Source: Limnomonas spitsbergensis (Eukaryota; Chlorophyta; Chlorophyceae; Chlamydomonadales). Taken from it: a stretch of DNA of 64,000 nucleotides. The stretch is taken from positions 682,001 through 746,000 of the forward strand of contig JAYJMM010000102.1 in NCBI GenBank assembly GCA_037349105.1, written 5' to 3'. Shown here piece by piece: positions 23,340 through 34,435 of the stretch. The first letter of the stretch is position 1. Each line of letters opens with the position of its first letter. The position numbers were made by a program, and so were the translations under genes. The notes beneath the pieces were generated by a model. That model was given only the letters and a program-made list of their open reading frames with translations, made no database searches and was not told where the DNA came from.

Positions 23340-24724
23340 CCTGCCTGTCCAGCTGTCGGTTCACCTGCCTGTCCACCTGCCTGTCCACCTGCCTGTCCAC
23401 CTGCCTGCAAACCTGTCTGCCTGTCTACCAGCCTGTCCACCTACCTGTCCACCTGCCTGTCCACCTGCCTGTCCACCTGCCTGTCCACCTGCCTGTTCAC
23501 CTGCCTGTTCAGCTGCCTGTTCACCTGCCTGTCCACCTGCCTGTCCACCTGCCTGTCCACCTGCCTGTTCACCTGCCTCTCCACCTGTCTGTCCACCTGC
23601 CTGTTCACCTGCCTGTACACCTGCCTGTACACCTGCCTGTACACCTGCCTGTTCACCTGCCTGTCCACCTGCCTGTCCACCTGCCTGTCCACCTGCCTGT
23701 CTACCCGCCTGTCAACCTGCCTGTCCACCTGCCTGTCCACCTGCATGTTCACCTGCCTGTCCACCTGCCTGTTCACCCGCCTGTCCTCCTGCCTGTTCAC
23801 CTGCCTGTTCACCTGCCTGTACACCTGCCTGTCCACCTGCTTGTCCACCTGCCTGTCCACCTGTCTGTTCACCTGCCTGTCCACCTGTCTGTTCACCTGC
23901 ATGTTCACCTGCCTGTACACCTGCATGTATACCTGCCTGTTCACCTGACTGTCCACCTGCCTGTCCTCCTGCCTGTCCACCTGCCTGTTCACCTGCCTGT
24001 CCACCTGCCTGTCCACCTGCCTGTCTACCCGCATGTCGACCTGCCTGTCCACCTGCCTGTCCACCTGCATGTTCACCTGCCTGTCCACCTGCCTGTTCAC
24101 CTGCCTGCCCTCCTGCCTGTTCACCTGCCTGTTCACCTGCCTGTACACCTGCCTGTCCACCTGCTTGTCCACCTGCCTGTCCACCTGTCTGTTCACCTGC
24201 CTGTCCACCTGTCTGTTCACCTGCATGTTCACCTGCATGTACACCTGCCTGTATACCTGCCTGTTCACCTGCCTGTCCACCTGCCTGTCCTCCTGCCTGT
24301 TCACCTGCCTGTCCACCTGCCTGTTCACCTGCCTGTTCACCTGCCTGTTCACCTGCCTGTCCACCTGCCTGTCCACCTGCCTGTCCACCTGCCTGTTCAC
24401 CTGCCTGTCCACCTGCCTGTCCACCTGCCTGTTCACCTGCCTGTACACCTGCCTGTACACCTGCCTGTACACCTGCCTGTTCACCTGCCTGTCCACCTGC
24501 CTGTCCACCTGCCTGTCCACCTGCCTGTCTACCCGCCTGTCGACCTGCCTGTCCACCTGCCTGTCCACCTGCCTGTCCACCTGCCTGTTCACCTGCCTGT
24601 CCACCTGCCTATCCACCAGCCTGTTCACCTGCCTGTACACCTGCCTGTACACCTGCCTGCCCACCTGCCTGTTCACCTGCCTGTCCACCTGCCTGTTCAC
24701 CTGCCTGTTCACCTGCCTGTACAC
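23340..24724. repeat. 12-bp array (CCACCTGCCTGT)n, copy 1
   Basis: About 115 tandem units of CCACCTGCCTGT with TTCACCTGCCTG, TACACCTGCCTG and a few point variants. The unit is a multiple of three, so every frame without a stop stays open and gives Pro/Ala/Cys-rich, Val-His-Leu-Pro-rich or Cys-Leu-Thr-rich pseudo-proteins on both strands. Several frames being open at once, with no codon bias between them, argues against real coding. The array ends exactly where the segmental duplication's low-copy part begins. Confidence 0.95.
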
Positions 24725-24884
24725 TTTGGCGCAGGGCCAACCCTTTGTCGTACCACCGCTCTCAAAATGCTGGCCTGTACGGTATGATCGCTGTCAAGAA
24801 AAAACTGGCTTCACGTGGAATATGGTGAGCGAAACATGCCAAAGTCCCCTGCAGGTTTGTAAAGTGAATGTCCCTTGTTGTTAC

Positions 24885-25505
24885 TCTGCTGCTATTCTGC
24901 TGTCACTGCTGCTACTCTGCTGTCACTCTGCTGCTACTCTGCTGTCACTCTGCTGCTATTCTGCAGTCACTCTGCTGCTATTCTGCTGTCACTGCTGCTA
25001 CTCTGCTGTCACTCTGCTGCTATTCTGCTGTCACTGCTGCTACTCTGCTGTCACTATGCTGCTATTCTGCTGTCACTCTGCTGCTACTCTGCTGTCACTC
25101 TGCTGCTACTCTGCTGTCACTATGCTGCTATTCTGCTGTCACTCTGCTGCTACTCTTCTGTCACTCTGCTGCTATTCTGCTGTCACTGCTGCTACTCTGC
25201 TGTCACTCTGCTGCTATTCTGCTGTCACTGCTGCTACTCTGCTGTCACTATGCTGCTATTCTGCTGTCACTCTGCTGCTACTCTGCTGTCACTTTGCTGC
25301 TGTTCTGCTGTCACTCTGCTGCTACTCTGCTGTCACTCTGCTGCTATTCTGCTGTCACTCTGCTATTCTGCTGTCATTCCGCTGCTATTCTGCTGTCACT
25401 CAACTGCTACTCTGCTGTCACTCTGCTGCTATTCTGCTGTTACTCTGCTGCTACTCTACTGCCACTCTCTTGTTACTCTGCTGTTACTCTGCTGTTACTC
25501 TGCTA
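24885..25505. repeat. 11-bp array (CTGCTGCTACT / CTGCTGTCACT), copy 1
   Basis: Alternating 11-bp units CTGCTGCTACT, CTGCTGCTATT and CTGCTGTCACT form a pseudo-22-bp repeat of about 56 units. Stop-free frames give Leu/Cys/Ser-rich strings, which are low-complexity by-products. The equivalent array in copy 2 (34110-34435) is only about half as long, so this array has expanded or shrunk since the duplication. Confidence 0.93.
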
Positions 25506-25676
25506 ATTATGATCTGGTGACCGAACCGAATGCTTTTCAAAATTTGCTTGCCTGGCAGGTTATCGCTGACGTGGGCTCTCATGATGTCAAGTCCATGCGT
25601 GTCTGCTGTTCCGCTTGGAGGAGGATCGCTGACACGATGTGTGGGGTTGGTTGGGATCTGGGTATATCGAGCCACC

Positions 25677-25950
25677 CCCTACAGTCCAGCTGCACTCCTT
25701 AAGGGTTCCTGACGGAACAGTCATCACCGACCAATCGCGTGTGAGGCTAGCTGGATGTGCCAGGACGGACCCCGACCTCCCACTCCTCCCCTGCAAGCTC
25801 TTTCAACTTATCTCCTCCCACCCCTCCCACTCCTCCCTGTCCTCCCCCTACAGGCTCGTCCAGCTACGCCCCTTACGGGTTGCTGACGACACATTAGTCA
25901 CGGACCGATCGTGTGTGAGGCTGGCTGGATGCGCCAGGACAGACCCCAGG
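25677..25950. repeat. two diverged tandem units of about 170 bp
   Basis: The segment beginning CCTACAGTCCAGCTGC near 25677 recurs in diverged form near 25849 (CCTACAGGCTCGTCC). Shared later blocks are GGGTT-CTGACG, GACCGATCG/GACCAATCG, GTGTGAGGCT, GCTGGATG and CCAGGAC. The same pair is present in the second duplication copy at 34604-34880. A 208-aa frame (25639-26265, and its twin 34566-35192) spans both units, but it resembles no family I know and could be chance. Confidence 0.6.
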
Positions 25951-27233
25951 CTCCTGGAGAATGCTGAACCCTGTGGCTCAATTGGTGCTCAACAACCTGA
26001 CCATGGGGATCAGCCGGGGGCCGCAACCGCTGCAGCTTCGCGGCAGGTTTGCATTGGCAAGAACCGTATGGTTGATGGCGCGGTAACAGCAGTAGGGTTG
26101 CCATGCAATGGCGAGCGCCGTATTGGTGGTGGGGAAGAGGAGGATGAGGAATCGCCACGTGTGACTCTGTGGGACGTGTTGGTGACTGGGAGACACCGGT
26201 TGCCACAAGTAGGATGTGATGGGCTGCAAGTGGACTGCTGCAACGTCACCTTCGTTCTATGTTGACTGTTGTGATGCCAATTTGCCTGCTTGTGCCACGT
26301 GCAAGAAATTGGACAGTTGTGCCAATTGTGTTGGCCCGTATTGATGGGCTGCGAGTGAGAGTTGATGGGATGCAAGTATAGACTCTGGCTGCAAGTGGAC
26401 TCCTATTGATCAAGGACCAGGGATGTGCTGAGAACGCTCTTGAAGGTGGCTGAATTATGTAGCTGAGTCTCCGTCACCGTAATTTCGAAGCAAATTCAGC
26501 TACTTTTGGTAGTAAGGGGCCGTAATAGCAGACACGATCTCTGAATTATGGCGCAATTGCACAACATTGTTAAGGACACCTGAGAAATCGCACTGGGATT
26601 TGGTTTTCTGTGTTGCTTTTGAGGGCTACGTAGGTATGAATCGAATCTTAACGCATCTGTCCCACTCCCTGGCAACCCACCGTGCTGCAGAGTTCCTACC
26701 ACTATGCTTCAGCATTGCTAGCACTGTGGCAGGCCCGGGCGAATATAAATCTGTGCATAGAAGTCTTTTAAATGTTGTAGGTGCAAATATTCTGGAATTA
26801 GTGGGGAGTGTCCAAATTTTTGTGTCCAGGTGGATTTCAGCTACAATTCATTCACATCACCGCTGAGGGTTGGCGAGACCTGGTGCGGCAAGTCATGTTG
26901 CTTGGGACACTGGAGTAGGTCCATCAATTTTCAGGGCGGAAGTTGCAGAGGTGTCAATGACGTTACACCTTTGGGCCCTGCTCAAAACGGCTGGGTTGCG
27001 AGGGTGCCCACATGTCGGGGATCGGAGAAAATGCCGATTCACGAGTAAAAAGACGTAAGGGAAGGGAGAAAGCGGGCAAGAAACGCAAATTACCTCCCCC
27101 CCATAGGAAAATAAAGATGATTCCCCCTCAAGAAACAAGGAACAAATTCCAGATATGTAGATCCCTTCAAGAGCCTGTGAGTGGTCTTAGGCAGCATTTT
27201 ACAAATACATGAAATGGAAATTGTGGCTATCAG

Positions 27234-28079
27234 CTACACCATGGCATCAGAGTTCCCCGGCGCCACCTCGTTCGAGTCCCCAAATACCTCCCATAACTCC
27301 TGAACATAGAAGGAATTGCAAACAACCTGGATAATCGTGAATCGTGCGGAATGCACGAAGCGGTCCCCGTCCTCCATCATCATTTTCAGGTGGGCCCAAG
27401 AAAGCAAAACAATCTTTGACTTCTCTTCAATATCCCCCGCCAGCTTCACCCACCCCAAGAGGACAAGGCACATACTGGTCAGAAGGAGTAACCAGAAGAA
27501 ATGCAGCAAAGGGACTGGGAGTGAATGCCTGAAGCAAAAAGCCACACCTTAAAGACTTGCCACAACTAGGTAGGCCCAGTAAGCAATTGAATGCCAAACG
27601 AATTTAAACCTCCTCCCGGACAACACCAGGCCTGCAATCACACTGATAATACGCCATAATACAGCCACAACAACTCTGCATACGCAATACACTACAAAGA
27701 AGCAGGCCCACAAAACAAATGCTGAGAACAAATACAACACCCAGTGGATTGCAAACGACACATACCACCTCAAGGGAGCCCCAAAGCCAGCCCTCCAGCC
27801 AGCCGGGACCCGCCAAGTCATCACCGGCTTCAGCGGCTGTGGGACCCAAAAAGTATGAAGCCACAACGACAATGAGCACCACAATATACATACGATAGCC
27901 CAGACAGCATCAGCCTGAGACAGCTGCTTCCCGATGGCCCCTATCAGTAGGGTGACTGCAATCGTCAACAAGACCGATGCCGCTTGGCCCTGCATCCACG
28001 TTGGACACCAGGGCGGCACGAAGATGCCGATCAGACAGCCCGCCATAAACTGGACCAACAGTCTCAGGATAAACTGTCA
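27234..28079 (-). pseudogene. decayed membrane-protein reading frame, long version
   Basis: Reading the minus strand from 28076, one frame runs through a strongly hydrophobic protein (segments such as VLLTIAVTLLIGAIG and FSAFVLWACFFVVYCVC suggest four to six membrane helices). It hits a single TAA at 27551-27549, then continues in the same frame as MCLVLLGWVKLAGDIEEK and a helical tail ending EVAPGNSDAMV at 27234. A TGA followed by CAG stands just before the frame, and that CAG could instead be a splice acceptor. Either there are unseen introns or this is a pseudogene with one internal stop. I do not recognise the family. The copy in the second duplication lacks 184 codons, including that stop. 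Confidence 0.4.
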
Positions 28080-29047
28080 GGATGCCTTCAACCGGCCTGT
28101 CATAGTCGGGATGGCGTCGAGCTCCGCCTTCCGCACCCGCCAAGTGTTCACCTGTTTAGCATGGGGGTAAAAGCATATTATGAAAGAAAGTTTAATGCAC
28201 GTGACTTAAGTCTAGGGGTTAAGGGTTGAGTCTAGGGCGTGTGGAACCTTTCAAAAAAAGTTCATCATACCCCATTGTGGCCAAGTACAACCGCTGCACT
28301 CGGCCTTAAATTACGAATTTGCCCATCTTCCTCCCTAAACAATGGAGAGTTCAAATTTCCCCTTGTACCAGGCATGTTGCCATGGACGGTGACACTACCC
28401 AATAAGGGCAGTACATTGGCGCATCGCCGACTAAAAAGGATATGAGCCAATGGGTCATGGGAGGGTCTGGCGAGCTGACTCCTACTCCAAGAATCCTTGT
28501 TCAAGTCCGTAGTGCCTGACCTGGGTCACCGAGGCACCCGGGTGGAGGTCTGTTGTATCTCTCTGTGTGCTAAATAATTCAAGTTGTAGTGAAGTTCAAG
28601 TTTGTTCTGTAAAATCCCATGCCCTGACCACTTGCTCTTTCTGAGCTCAGAGCTGTCCCCCTAACCCACCAGCATGCAAGGATAGCCAGAGGACGCCAAG
28701 GCACTGGGGCTGCAAGGCCACTTTATCCTGACTTTGTGTGTAAACACTAGTGGAGAACATCCCACACTCACCCAGGCCGTCCATTGCTGTCCCGTGTTCA
28801 GCCAAGGCTCCTCCATAGGAGCCGGTTGCAAGACGCCTGCATCGACGCAACCCAACCTTGTCAGCTCAACGCGGGCAAGGGGGCATGAGGACTGCTAGGG
28901 GGCTTGGGGGCAATGCGCCATGCAGAGTCTGGAATGCTCCGAGGTAGCTGTTGGATGCTTCTTGTCAAATCGGAAACGTGCATGCACTGACTGATGCAGC
29001 TCATTCAGCTTGTATACATGTTCTCAATCTCATCTTATGTGGGGCGG

Positions 29048-30149
29048 AGCTTAGGTGATCATCATAGCTAATACCATACAGTGATGTACATTGGCGGTGA
29101 GAGGAGTCGATTTTAAAAGACCAAAAATGGAAGGAAAGAGGGACGACTTCTCTGAGACAAAGACAGGGGGAAAAATGCTTCATCCCCCAATACGGCAGGG
29201 CCTGAGGTACGGCCAGGAAAAGCGTAAGGGGCGCCGGCTTTCCCTGCCTGCGACAACAAAACAGGTCCTTGGCCCCACGGAAATGCCCATGGAGTTTGTG
29301 GAGGACAGTGGCAAAAGCCAGGCGGAAGTTCAGTTTTCCAAGGAATCTCCCATGCAGGCGGAGTCCATGCAAGGAGCCGAAATAGGGAGCCAGTGCAGGG
29401 AGCCCATTTAGGGAGCCAGTGCAAAATGGAGCATGAAACTTTGCAGGGAGCCAATCGACGGAGACCAAACAGAAAGATAAAAGGGTCTGACGTCCGGACG
29501 TGGGGCCGCCAGTAGGGGCAAGAGGGCAGAGAAGGGGGCAGGAGGAGGGCCGCCAGGGTTGCAGGAGGGCATCCAGCGGCAGCAACAACCCTTGAGGTTC
29601 TTCTACCGGCATACAGGTGGTGTCCTCCCTAGCCGGTATGCCGGTATGCTGGTATGCCGGTAAAGGCCCCAGGAGGGGGGATATCGTCTAGCTGGTAGAT
29701 CTAAGCATGCCGGTAGTGTCTCCTTTTGAAACTAAAAGAGGTAAGGAAGGGAAACGGCTTCTCTGCACTAAAAGCAGGGGGGACACATGTTTCATCCCCC
29801 AGAACAGAAGGGCCTGGCTTGCGGCCAGAAAAAGGAAGGGTGAACTGCGATTCCTTGTTGAGGGCCCTTGGGCCCACGACGCGCAGGAGGGCGCATGGAT
29901 ACAGGAGGGCGGCATGCAGGAGGGTAGGCCGACAAGGGGGCTGACGGCAGCAAGAAGGGGTAGGGGAACTCAAAGGGGAGCAGGCAGTGCGAGCGCATGT
30001 GCCTCAGGGGTGTGCTCAAGTGGTGAGAAGCAGGCCTCCGGCCGAAGGCCCGGGCAGCATGCTTGATCACACATGGGCAGCATGTAGTGGCGCATCGCCT
30101 GCTACCCTAGTGATGAGCCCCAAGCGCGCGCGTGTGTTGACAGTGGAAT
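29048..30149. other. noncoding spacer with a diverged repeat pair
   Basis: Two diverged direct copies of about 170 bp lie at 29100-29270 and 29715-29880; both have a TTCTCTG block, a GGGG-rich block, TTCATCCCCCA, GGGCCTG and GCCAGRAAAAG in the same order. Between them near 29635-29665 is a short tandem of GGTATGCC. Frames in both orientations are open for 100-200 codons, but they differ in reading frame between the two copies, so I do not call genes. Confidence 0.5.
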
Positions 30150-30154
30150 CATCC

Positions 30155-30425
30155 CAGGGTCCAGGCAGGGCCTCAGGGTTCATCCCCGGGTCCATGCAGG
30201 GCCTCAGGGTGCATCCCAGGGTCCATGCATGGCCTCAAGGTGCATCCTCGGGTCCATGCAGGGCCCCAAGGTGCATCCCCAGGTCCATGCAGGGCCTCAA
30301 GATGCATCCCCGGGTCCATGCAGGGCCTTAAGGTGCATCCCTGGGTCCATGCAGGGCCTCGGGGTGCATCCCCGGGTCCATGCAGGGCCTCAGGGTGCAT
30401 CCCGCGGTCTATGCAGGGCCAAAGT
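30155..30425. repeat. 31-bp minisatellite, about 9 units
   Basis: Units of 31 bp starting GGGTCCATGCAGGGCCTC and ending GGTGCATCCC repeat nine times with a few substitutions; successive unit starts are exactly 31 bp apart (for example 30188 and 30219). The flanks are unique. Frames crossing it on both strands are repeat by-products. Confidence 0.93.
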
Positions 30426-31300
30426 GCGAACATGAAACAACTGCTTTCGCTGGCTTGCACACGGCCAGTGCGCCAGGTCCCTGTCCCGGCCTAGATGGAT
30501 CACACTAGGTTGAGGATCTACCCCTTCCTCCACGTATGATCTCACCTTGGGCTTGAAGCAAGGTCATCTTTTCCCTCCGAAGCTCCACCAGGTTTGCGCA
30601 GGTGGTGACGTACGCGGGATGATCGACCGAGAGCGGTTCAAGCTTGGCCTCCACCTGCAAAATCTTGGCCTTTACCTGCAAAATCTCGGCCTCAAGCTCC
30701 GAAATACCGGCCATCTTCCAGAAAATGGGGTCACTTCCGTCCTGCACAAAATGCAAGCAAAATATTCCATATAATCTGCAAGTAGTCGACGAAACCTTAT
30801 CGAGTCAACCAATCTGCACTCCCTGAACTAATGGGAGACTACCATTCCGAGTCGTTCACCTGCACTATCACATGAAGCAGCAGCTATTTCCTACCGGGCC
30901 CAGGGAACTTCAGCAGGAGCATACAGGAGAATCCTAGGACAAAGCAAATTAGGCCGCTACCGTACCAGTTCGCTCTAATCGGCCAATGAGCTAATCCTGG
31001 TTTGCAAGAAGGTAGGGACACTGCTTCTGTCCCTCACTGCTCAAAGCGCACCTGAGCACCAAACAGACTGAACTGAAGCTGCTTCCGAAAGAATGCTCCC
31101 GAGCGCCCGAGATTCAGCCCCTGCATTCGATCAAAAGAGAATGATTCATAACCACTTAGACAGACACTTCTGCAGTGAAAGCGAAGTCGCCACGGAGTGG
31201 TCGACGCAAATCCACAGATCCATAATGACCAGAGGAAATTACCCACTTTATGGCCAGAAGTAACGATGCCGAAGAAGTAGGAACCAATTGGAAGAGAACG
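30426..31300. other. no supported gene; short internal repeats
   Basis: Near 30640-30710 on the minus strand a short heptad-like frame repeats ILQVKAKILQVEAKLE, matching tandem AAAATCTTGGCC-type DNA units on the plus strand. It could be a coiled-coil exon or a minor repeat. Nothing else is recognised. Confidence 0.3.
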
Positions 31301-31305
31301 CCGGT

Positions 31306-31682
31306 GTGGCGTGGATATTGGGAAGTACACGTGAACAGGACGACCCAGAGATCTTTCACTTTGGTTATAGTAGATACAAGGCTTTTCCATAGAAACTGCT
31401 CGCCATCCTTCATTTTGGCAATTCGGGCTTGCCGAAGATTGGTTTCGGGAGTACGGTACGGTCCTATATGCGTATTCCCAGACCTGTTTACTGTCCAGTC
31501 TGCCTTTTCCATCCATCGTCTCCGACGTTTCCTTGAAAACAGTCCACCCGACTGCCGGCCTGCATCTCCCCCTGTTCTAACTGACCCGCCATAGCCCCTT
31601 CCCCCCTTAAGGGTATACAGACCGGGGCTTGGGCGTCTCGTCATTTCGTCAACCTGTACTTCCCAAAATCCACGCCGCATCG
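31306..31682. repeat. imperfect inverted repeat pair
   Basis: The plus strand at about 31306-31350 and the minus strand of about 31633-31682 share GGCGTGGAT-TTGGGAAGTACA and following bases with roughly three quarters identity. Their translations also resemble each other (RGYWEVHVNRTTQRS on plus, RGFWEVQVDEMTRRPS on minus). The arms enclose about 280 bp. A 174-aa minus-strand frame (31680-31156) starts in one arm; it matches no family I know. The structure could be a fold-back element or two facing copies of a degraded gene. Confidence 0.4.
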
Positions 31683-31739
31683 GCGTCCTCTTTTCTTTTC
31701 TTTTATTTATTTAGTTCGTGATCCTTTTGAAGAACATGA

Positions 31740-32078
31740 AGATTTTTTTTTTATCATAGTACCTGCATATTTTTTAGTAGGTGTACCTGCGTATTTTTTA
31801 GTAGGTACCTGCAGGTACGGGTCCGTTTGAATGTGTTTAGGAGGGTCCGTCTGTACTTTCCCGTCCTTCCCTACCTGAGCTTTGGACTAAGGGACAACGG
31901 AGGGTCTTATCTTCGTTACGCACCTTCCCCCTTCTGCGCCTAGCTACCCCCTCCTGCGCCTTAGCTGAGCTTTGTCCCCCATCCCTATCCCTATATGAGT
32001 TTCAGCTGACTAGCTGAGTCCCCTTGTCCCTTCTTCTACAACCTCCCAAGAGGTGAGACAGGTAAGGGGGCTGCATGC
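31740..32078. other. AT-rich short tandem repeat and noncoding sequence
   Basis: A two-copy tandem containing ATTTTTTAGTAGGT and TACCTGC lies at about 31760-31815, ending in the palindrome TACCTGCAGGTA. The rest is unique CT-rich DNA without a supported gene. Confidence 0.6.
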
Positions 32079-32250
32079 ATGGCAGCCCAAAGGACTGTTA
32101 ATGAGCCAATGGGTAGGTCGGAAGACATTCCGCACTCAACTCTGGTCGCATGCCAAGGGCACCGCTGCCACCCCGAGCCGGCGGTCCTATTCGTGCGCTT
32201 CGAGCTGGTCATGAAGCTGGGCTACAGGCGGGCTGCCCCTGCACATTGCG

Positions 32251-32802
32251 ATGTGCCTCCAACCAATTATTCCTGTTCCCCATATGCCATGCACGCAAGT
32301 GCACAGTAGCACACTTGCAGGTGTCAAGAGGGCTAGGTACAGCGAGACCAGATGGTACATGGCAAACAAATCCAATACACGAACGAGCCTTCGCACACCC
32401 TTTGCGTTGGACGCATACACACTACAGTCAACGGCGGGGGCCATGCTTGCACAAGCCAGGAGCCGCACCAGCACGAGGGAGTGTGCTTGTATGCGCACAA
32501 ATTTGCGGCTCGGCGTGATCAGCACGGCTGACACCAGAGGACGTCGCAGCGGTCAGGGGCGAGAGGCACGCAGCTGCCAGCGGTGTTGGGCACGGAGTAA
32601 TGGCGAGCGGGTGGAGGATGCGCTGCATGTGTGCCTCCAGTGCCCTAGTGTCAAGAAGCAGTTACAGGAGCGGGGGTGGGCAGGTCCCCCGGGCGCTGCC
32701 ACTAACTTCCACCAGCTGTACCAGCCTGATGAGGGGTGGGATGCACTTGCTTTTGTGCGTCATGCTTTCGTGCGTCATGCTACCAGTGGTAGCTGGAATT
32801 GA
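32251..32802 (+). pseudogene. 3'-end fragment of a LINE reverse transcriptase (C-terminal zinc-finger region)
   Basis: The frame ending at 32802 carries SCQRCWARSNGERVEDALHV followed by CLQCP, the C-x2-C, E-D-x-x-H-V, C-P arrangement typical of the zinc-binding tail of non-LTR reverse transcriptases. Upstream residues are charged and give no clear reverse transcriptase motif, so only the 3' end survives, as expected from 5'-truncated insertion. The frame stops at TGA, and a GGCCGAGC-AGCAGGGCCC motif follows 25 bp later; a similar motif appears near 54143. Nothing upstream in the window supplies the missing domains. Confidence 0.55.
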
Positions 32803-32924
32803 GGTCGCTCATCCTCTACTAGCCCCACGCGGCCGAGCTATAAGCAGGGCCCAACGGGTATGCACCATCCTCAACATTCCACAATGACATAGAGCTTAAA
32901 ATAAGCGTCACTCAGGTGGCTCCG

Positions 32925-33950
32925 AAAAGTCCACCTGCCTGTCCACCTGCCTTTCCACATGCCTGCCTGTTCACCTGCCTGTCTACCTGCCTGTCCACCT
33001 ACCGTCCCACCTGCCTATCCACCTATCTGCCTGTCCACCTGCCTGTCTACCTGCCTGTCTGTCTACCTGTCTGTCTACCTGCCTGTCCACCTGTCTGTCC
33101 ACCTGCCTGCAAACCTGTCTGCCTGCCTGCAAACCTGTCCACCTTCCTGTCCACCTGCCTGTTCACCTGCCTGTCCACCTGCCTGTCCACCTGCCTGCAA
33201 ACCTGTCTGCCTGTCCACCTGCCTGTCCACCTGCCTGTCCACCTGCCTGTCCACCTGCCTGGTCACCTGCCTGTTCACCTGCCTGTTCACCTGCCTGTCC
33301 ACCTGCCTGTCCACCTGCCTGTCCACCTGCCTGTTCACCTGCCTGTCCACCTGCCTGTCCACCTGCCTGTTCACCTGTCTGTACATCTGCCTGTACACCT
33401 GCCTGTACACCTGCCTGTTCACCTGCCTGTCCACCTGCCTGTCCACCTGCCTGTCTACCCGCTTGTTGACCTGCCTGTCCATCTGCCTGTCCACCTGCCT
33501 GTTCACCTGCCTGTCCTCATGCCTGTTCACCTGCCTGTTCACCTGCCTGTGCACCTGCCTGTCCACCTGCCTGTTCACCAACCTGTACACCTGTCTTTTT
33601 ACCTGCCTGTCCACCTGCCTGTTCACCTGCCTGTTCACCTGCCTGTACACCTGCCTCTATACCTGCCTGTTCACCTGACTGTCCACCTGCCTGTCCTCCT
33701 GCCTGTTCACCTGCCTGTCCACCTGCCTGTCCACCTGCCTGTCCACCTGCCTGTTCACCTGCCTGTCCACCTGCCTCTTCACCTGCCTATACACCTGCCT
33801 GTTCACCTGCCTGTCCTCCTGCCTGTTCACCTGCCTGTTCACCTGCCTGTACACCTGCCTGTCCACCTGCCTGTCGACCTGCCTGCCCACCTGCCTGTTC
33901 ACCTGCCTGTCCACCTGCCTGTTCACCTGCCTGTTCACCTGCCTGTACAC
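32925..33950. repeat. 12-bp array (CCACCTGCCTGT)n, copy 2
   Basis: The same 12-bp unit and the same TTCACC/TACACC variants as at 23340-24724, with about 85 units. It ends at the same junction (CCTGTACACTTTGGCGCAGG), so it is the duplicated counterpart with a different copy number. Frames here are by-products of the repeat. Confidence 0.95.
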
Positions 33951-34109
33951 TTTGGCGCAGGGCCAACCCTTTGTCGTACCACCGCTCTCAAAATGCTGGC
34001 CTGTACGGTATGATCGCTGTCAAGAAAAAACTGGCTTCACGTGGAATATGGTGAGCGAAACATGCCAAAGTCCCCTGCAGGTATGTAAAGTGAATGTCCC
34101 TTGTTGTTA

Positions 34110-34435
34110 CTCTGCTGCTATTCTGCTGTCACTGCTGCTACTCTTCTGTCACTCTGCTGCTATTCTGCTGTCACTGCTGCTACCCTGCTGTCACTCTGCT
34201 GCTATTCTGCTGTCACTATGCTGCTATTCTCCTGTCACTCTGCTGCTACTCTGCTGTCACTCTGCTGCTACTCTGCTGTCACTCTGCTGCTACTCTGCTG
34301 TCACTCTGCTGCTATTCTGCTGTCACTCTGCTGCTATTCTTCTGTCACTCTGCTGCTATTCTGCTGTTACTCTGCTGCTACTCTACTGCCACTCTCTTGT
34401 TACTCTGCTGTTACTCTGCTGTTACTCAGCTAATT
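34110..34435. repeat. 11-bp array (CTGCTGCTACT / CTGCTGTCACT), copy 2
   Basis: Same units as 24885-25505 but about 30 repeats. Flanking bases are identical in the two copies, so only the array length has changed. Confidence 0.93.

Larger units (their letters stand above)
24722..29047. repeat. segmental duplication, copy 1 (low-copy part)
   Basis: From ACACTTTGGCGCAGGGCC to the position after CATCTTATGTGGGG this matches 33949-37421 almost base for base; even long frames are identical in the two copies. Differences are few: the internal 11-bp array is longer here, a 552-bp segment at 27338-27889 is present only here, and there are scattered substitutions such as GCTCCGCC here against GCTCCTCC there. 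Both copies are preceded by the 12-bp CCACCTGCCTGT array, which was probably part of the duplicated unit. Confidence 0.95.

Noticed and set aside
23227..24828. Cysteine- and proline-rich secreted protein
   Set aside because: The frame is made by the 12-bp array. Three plus frames and one minus frame are open together, and the second array does the same with a different length.
24868..25520. Leu/Cys/Ser-rich membrane proteins
   Set aside because: Produced by the 11-bp CTGCTG array in all plus frames; copy number differs between the duplicated copies without preserving frame.
25639..26265. 208-codon conserved gene, identical in both duplication copies
   Set aside because: Identity reflects the recent duplication, noncoding DNA around it is equally identical, and the peptide spans two tandem DNA repeats.
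28440..28520. tRNA-like sequence (TTGTTCAAGTCC resembles a B-box)
   Set aside because: No acceptor, D or anticodon arm could be drawn around it; also present in the duplicate copy.
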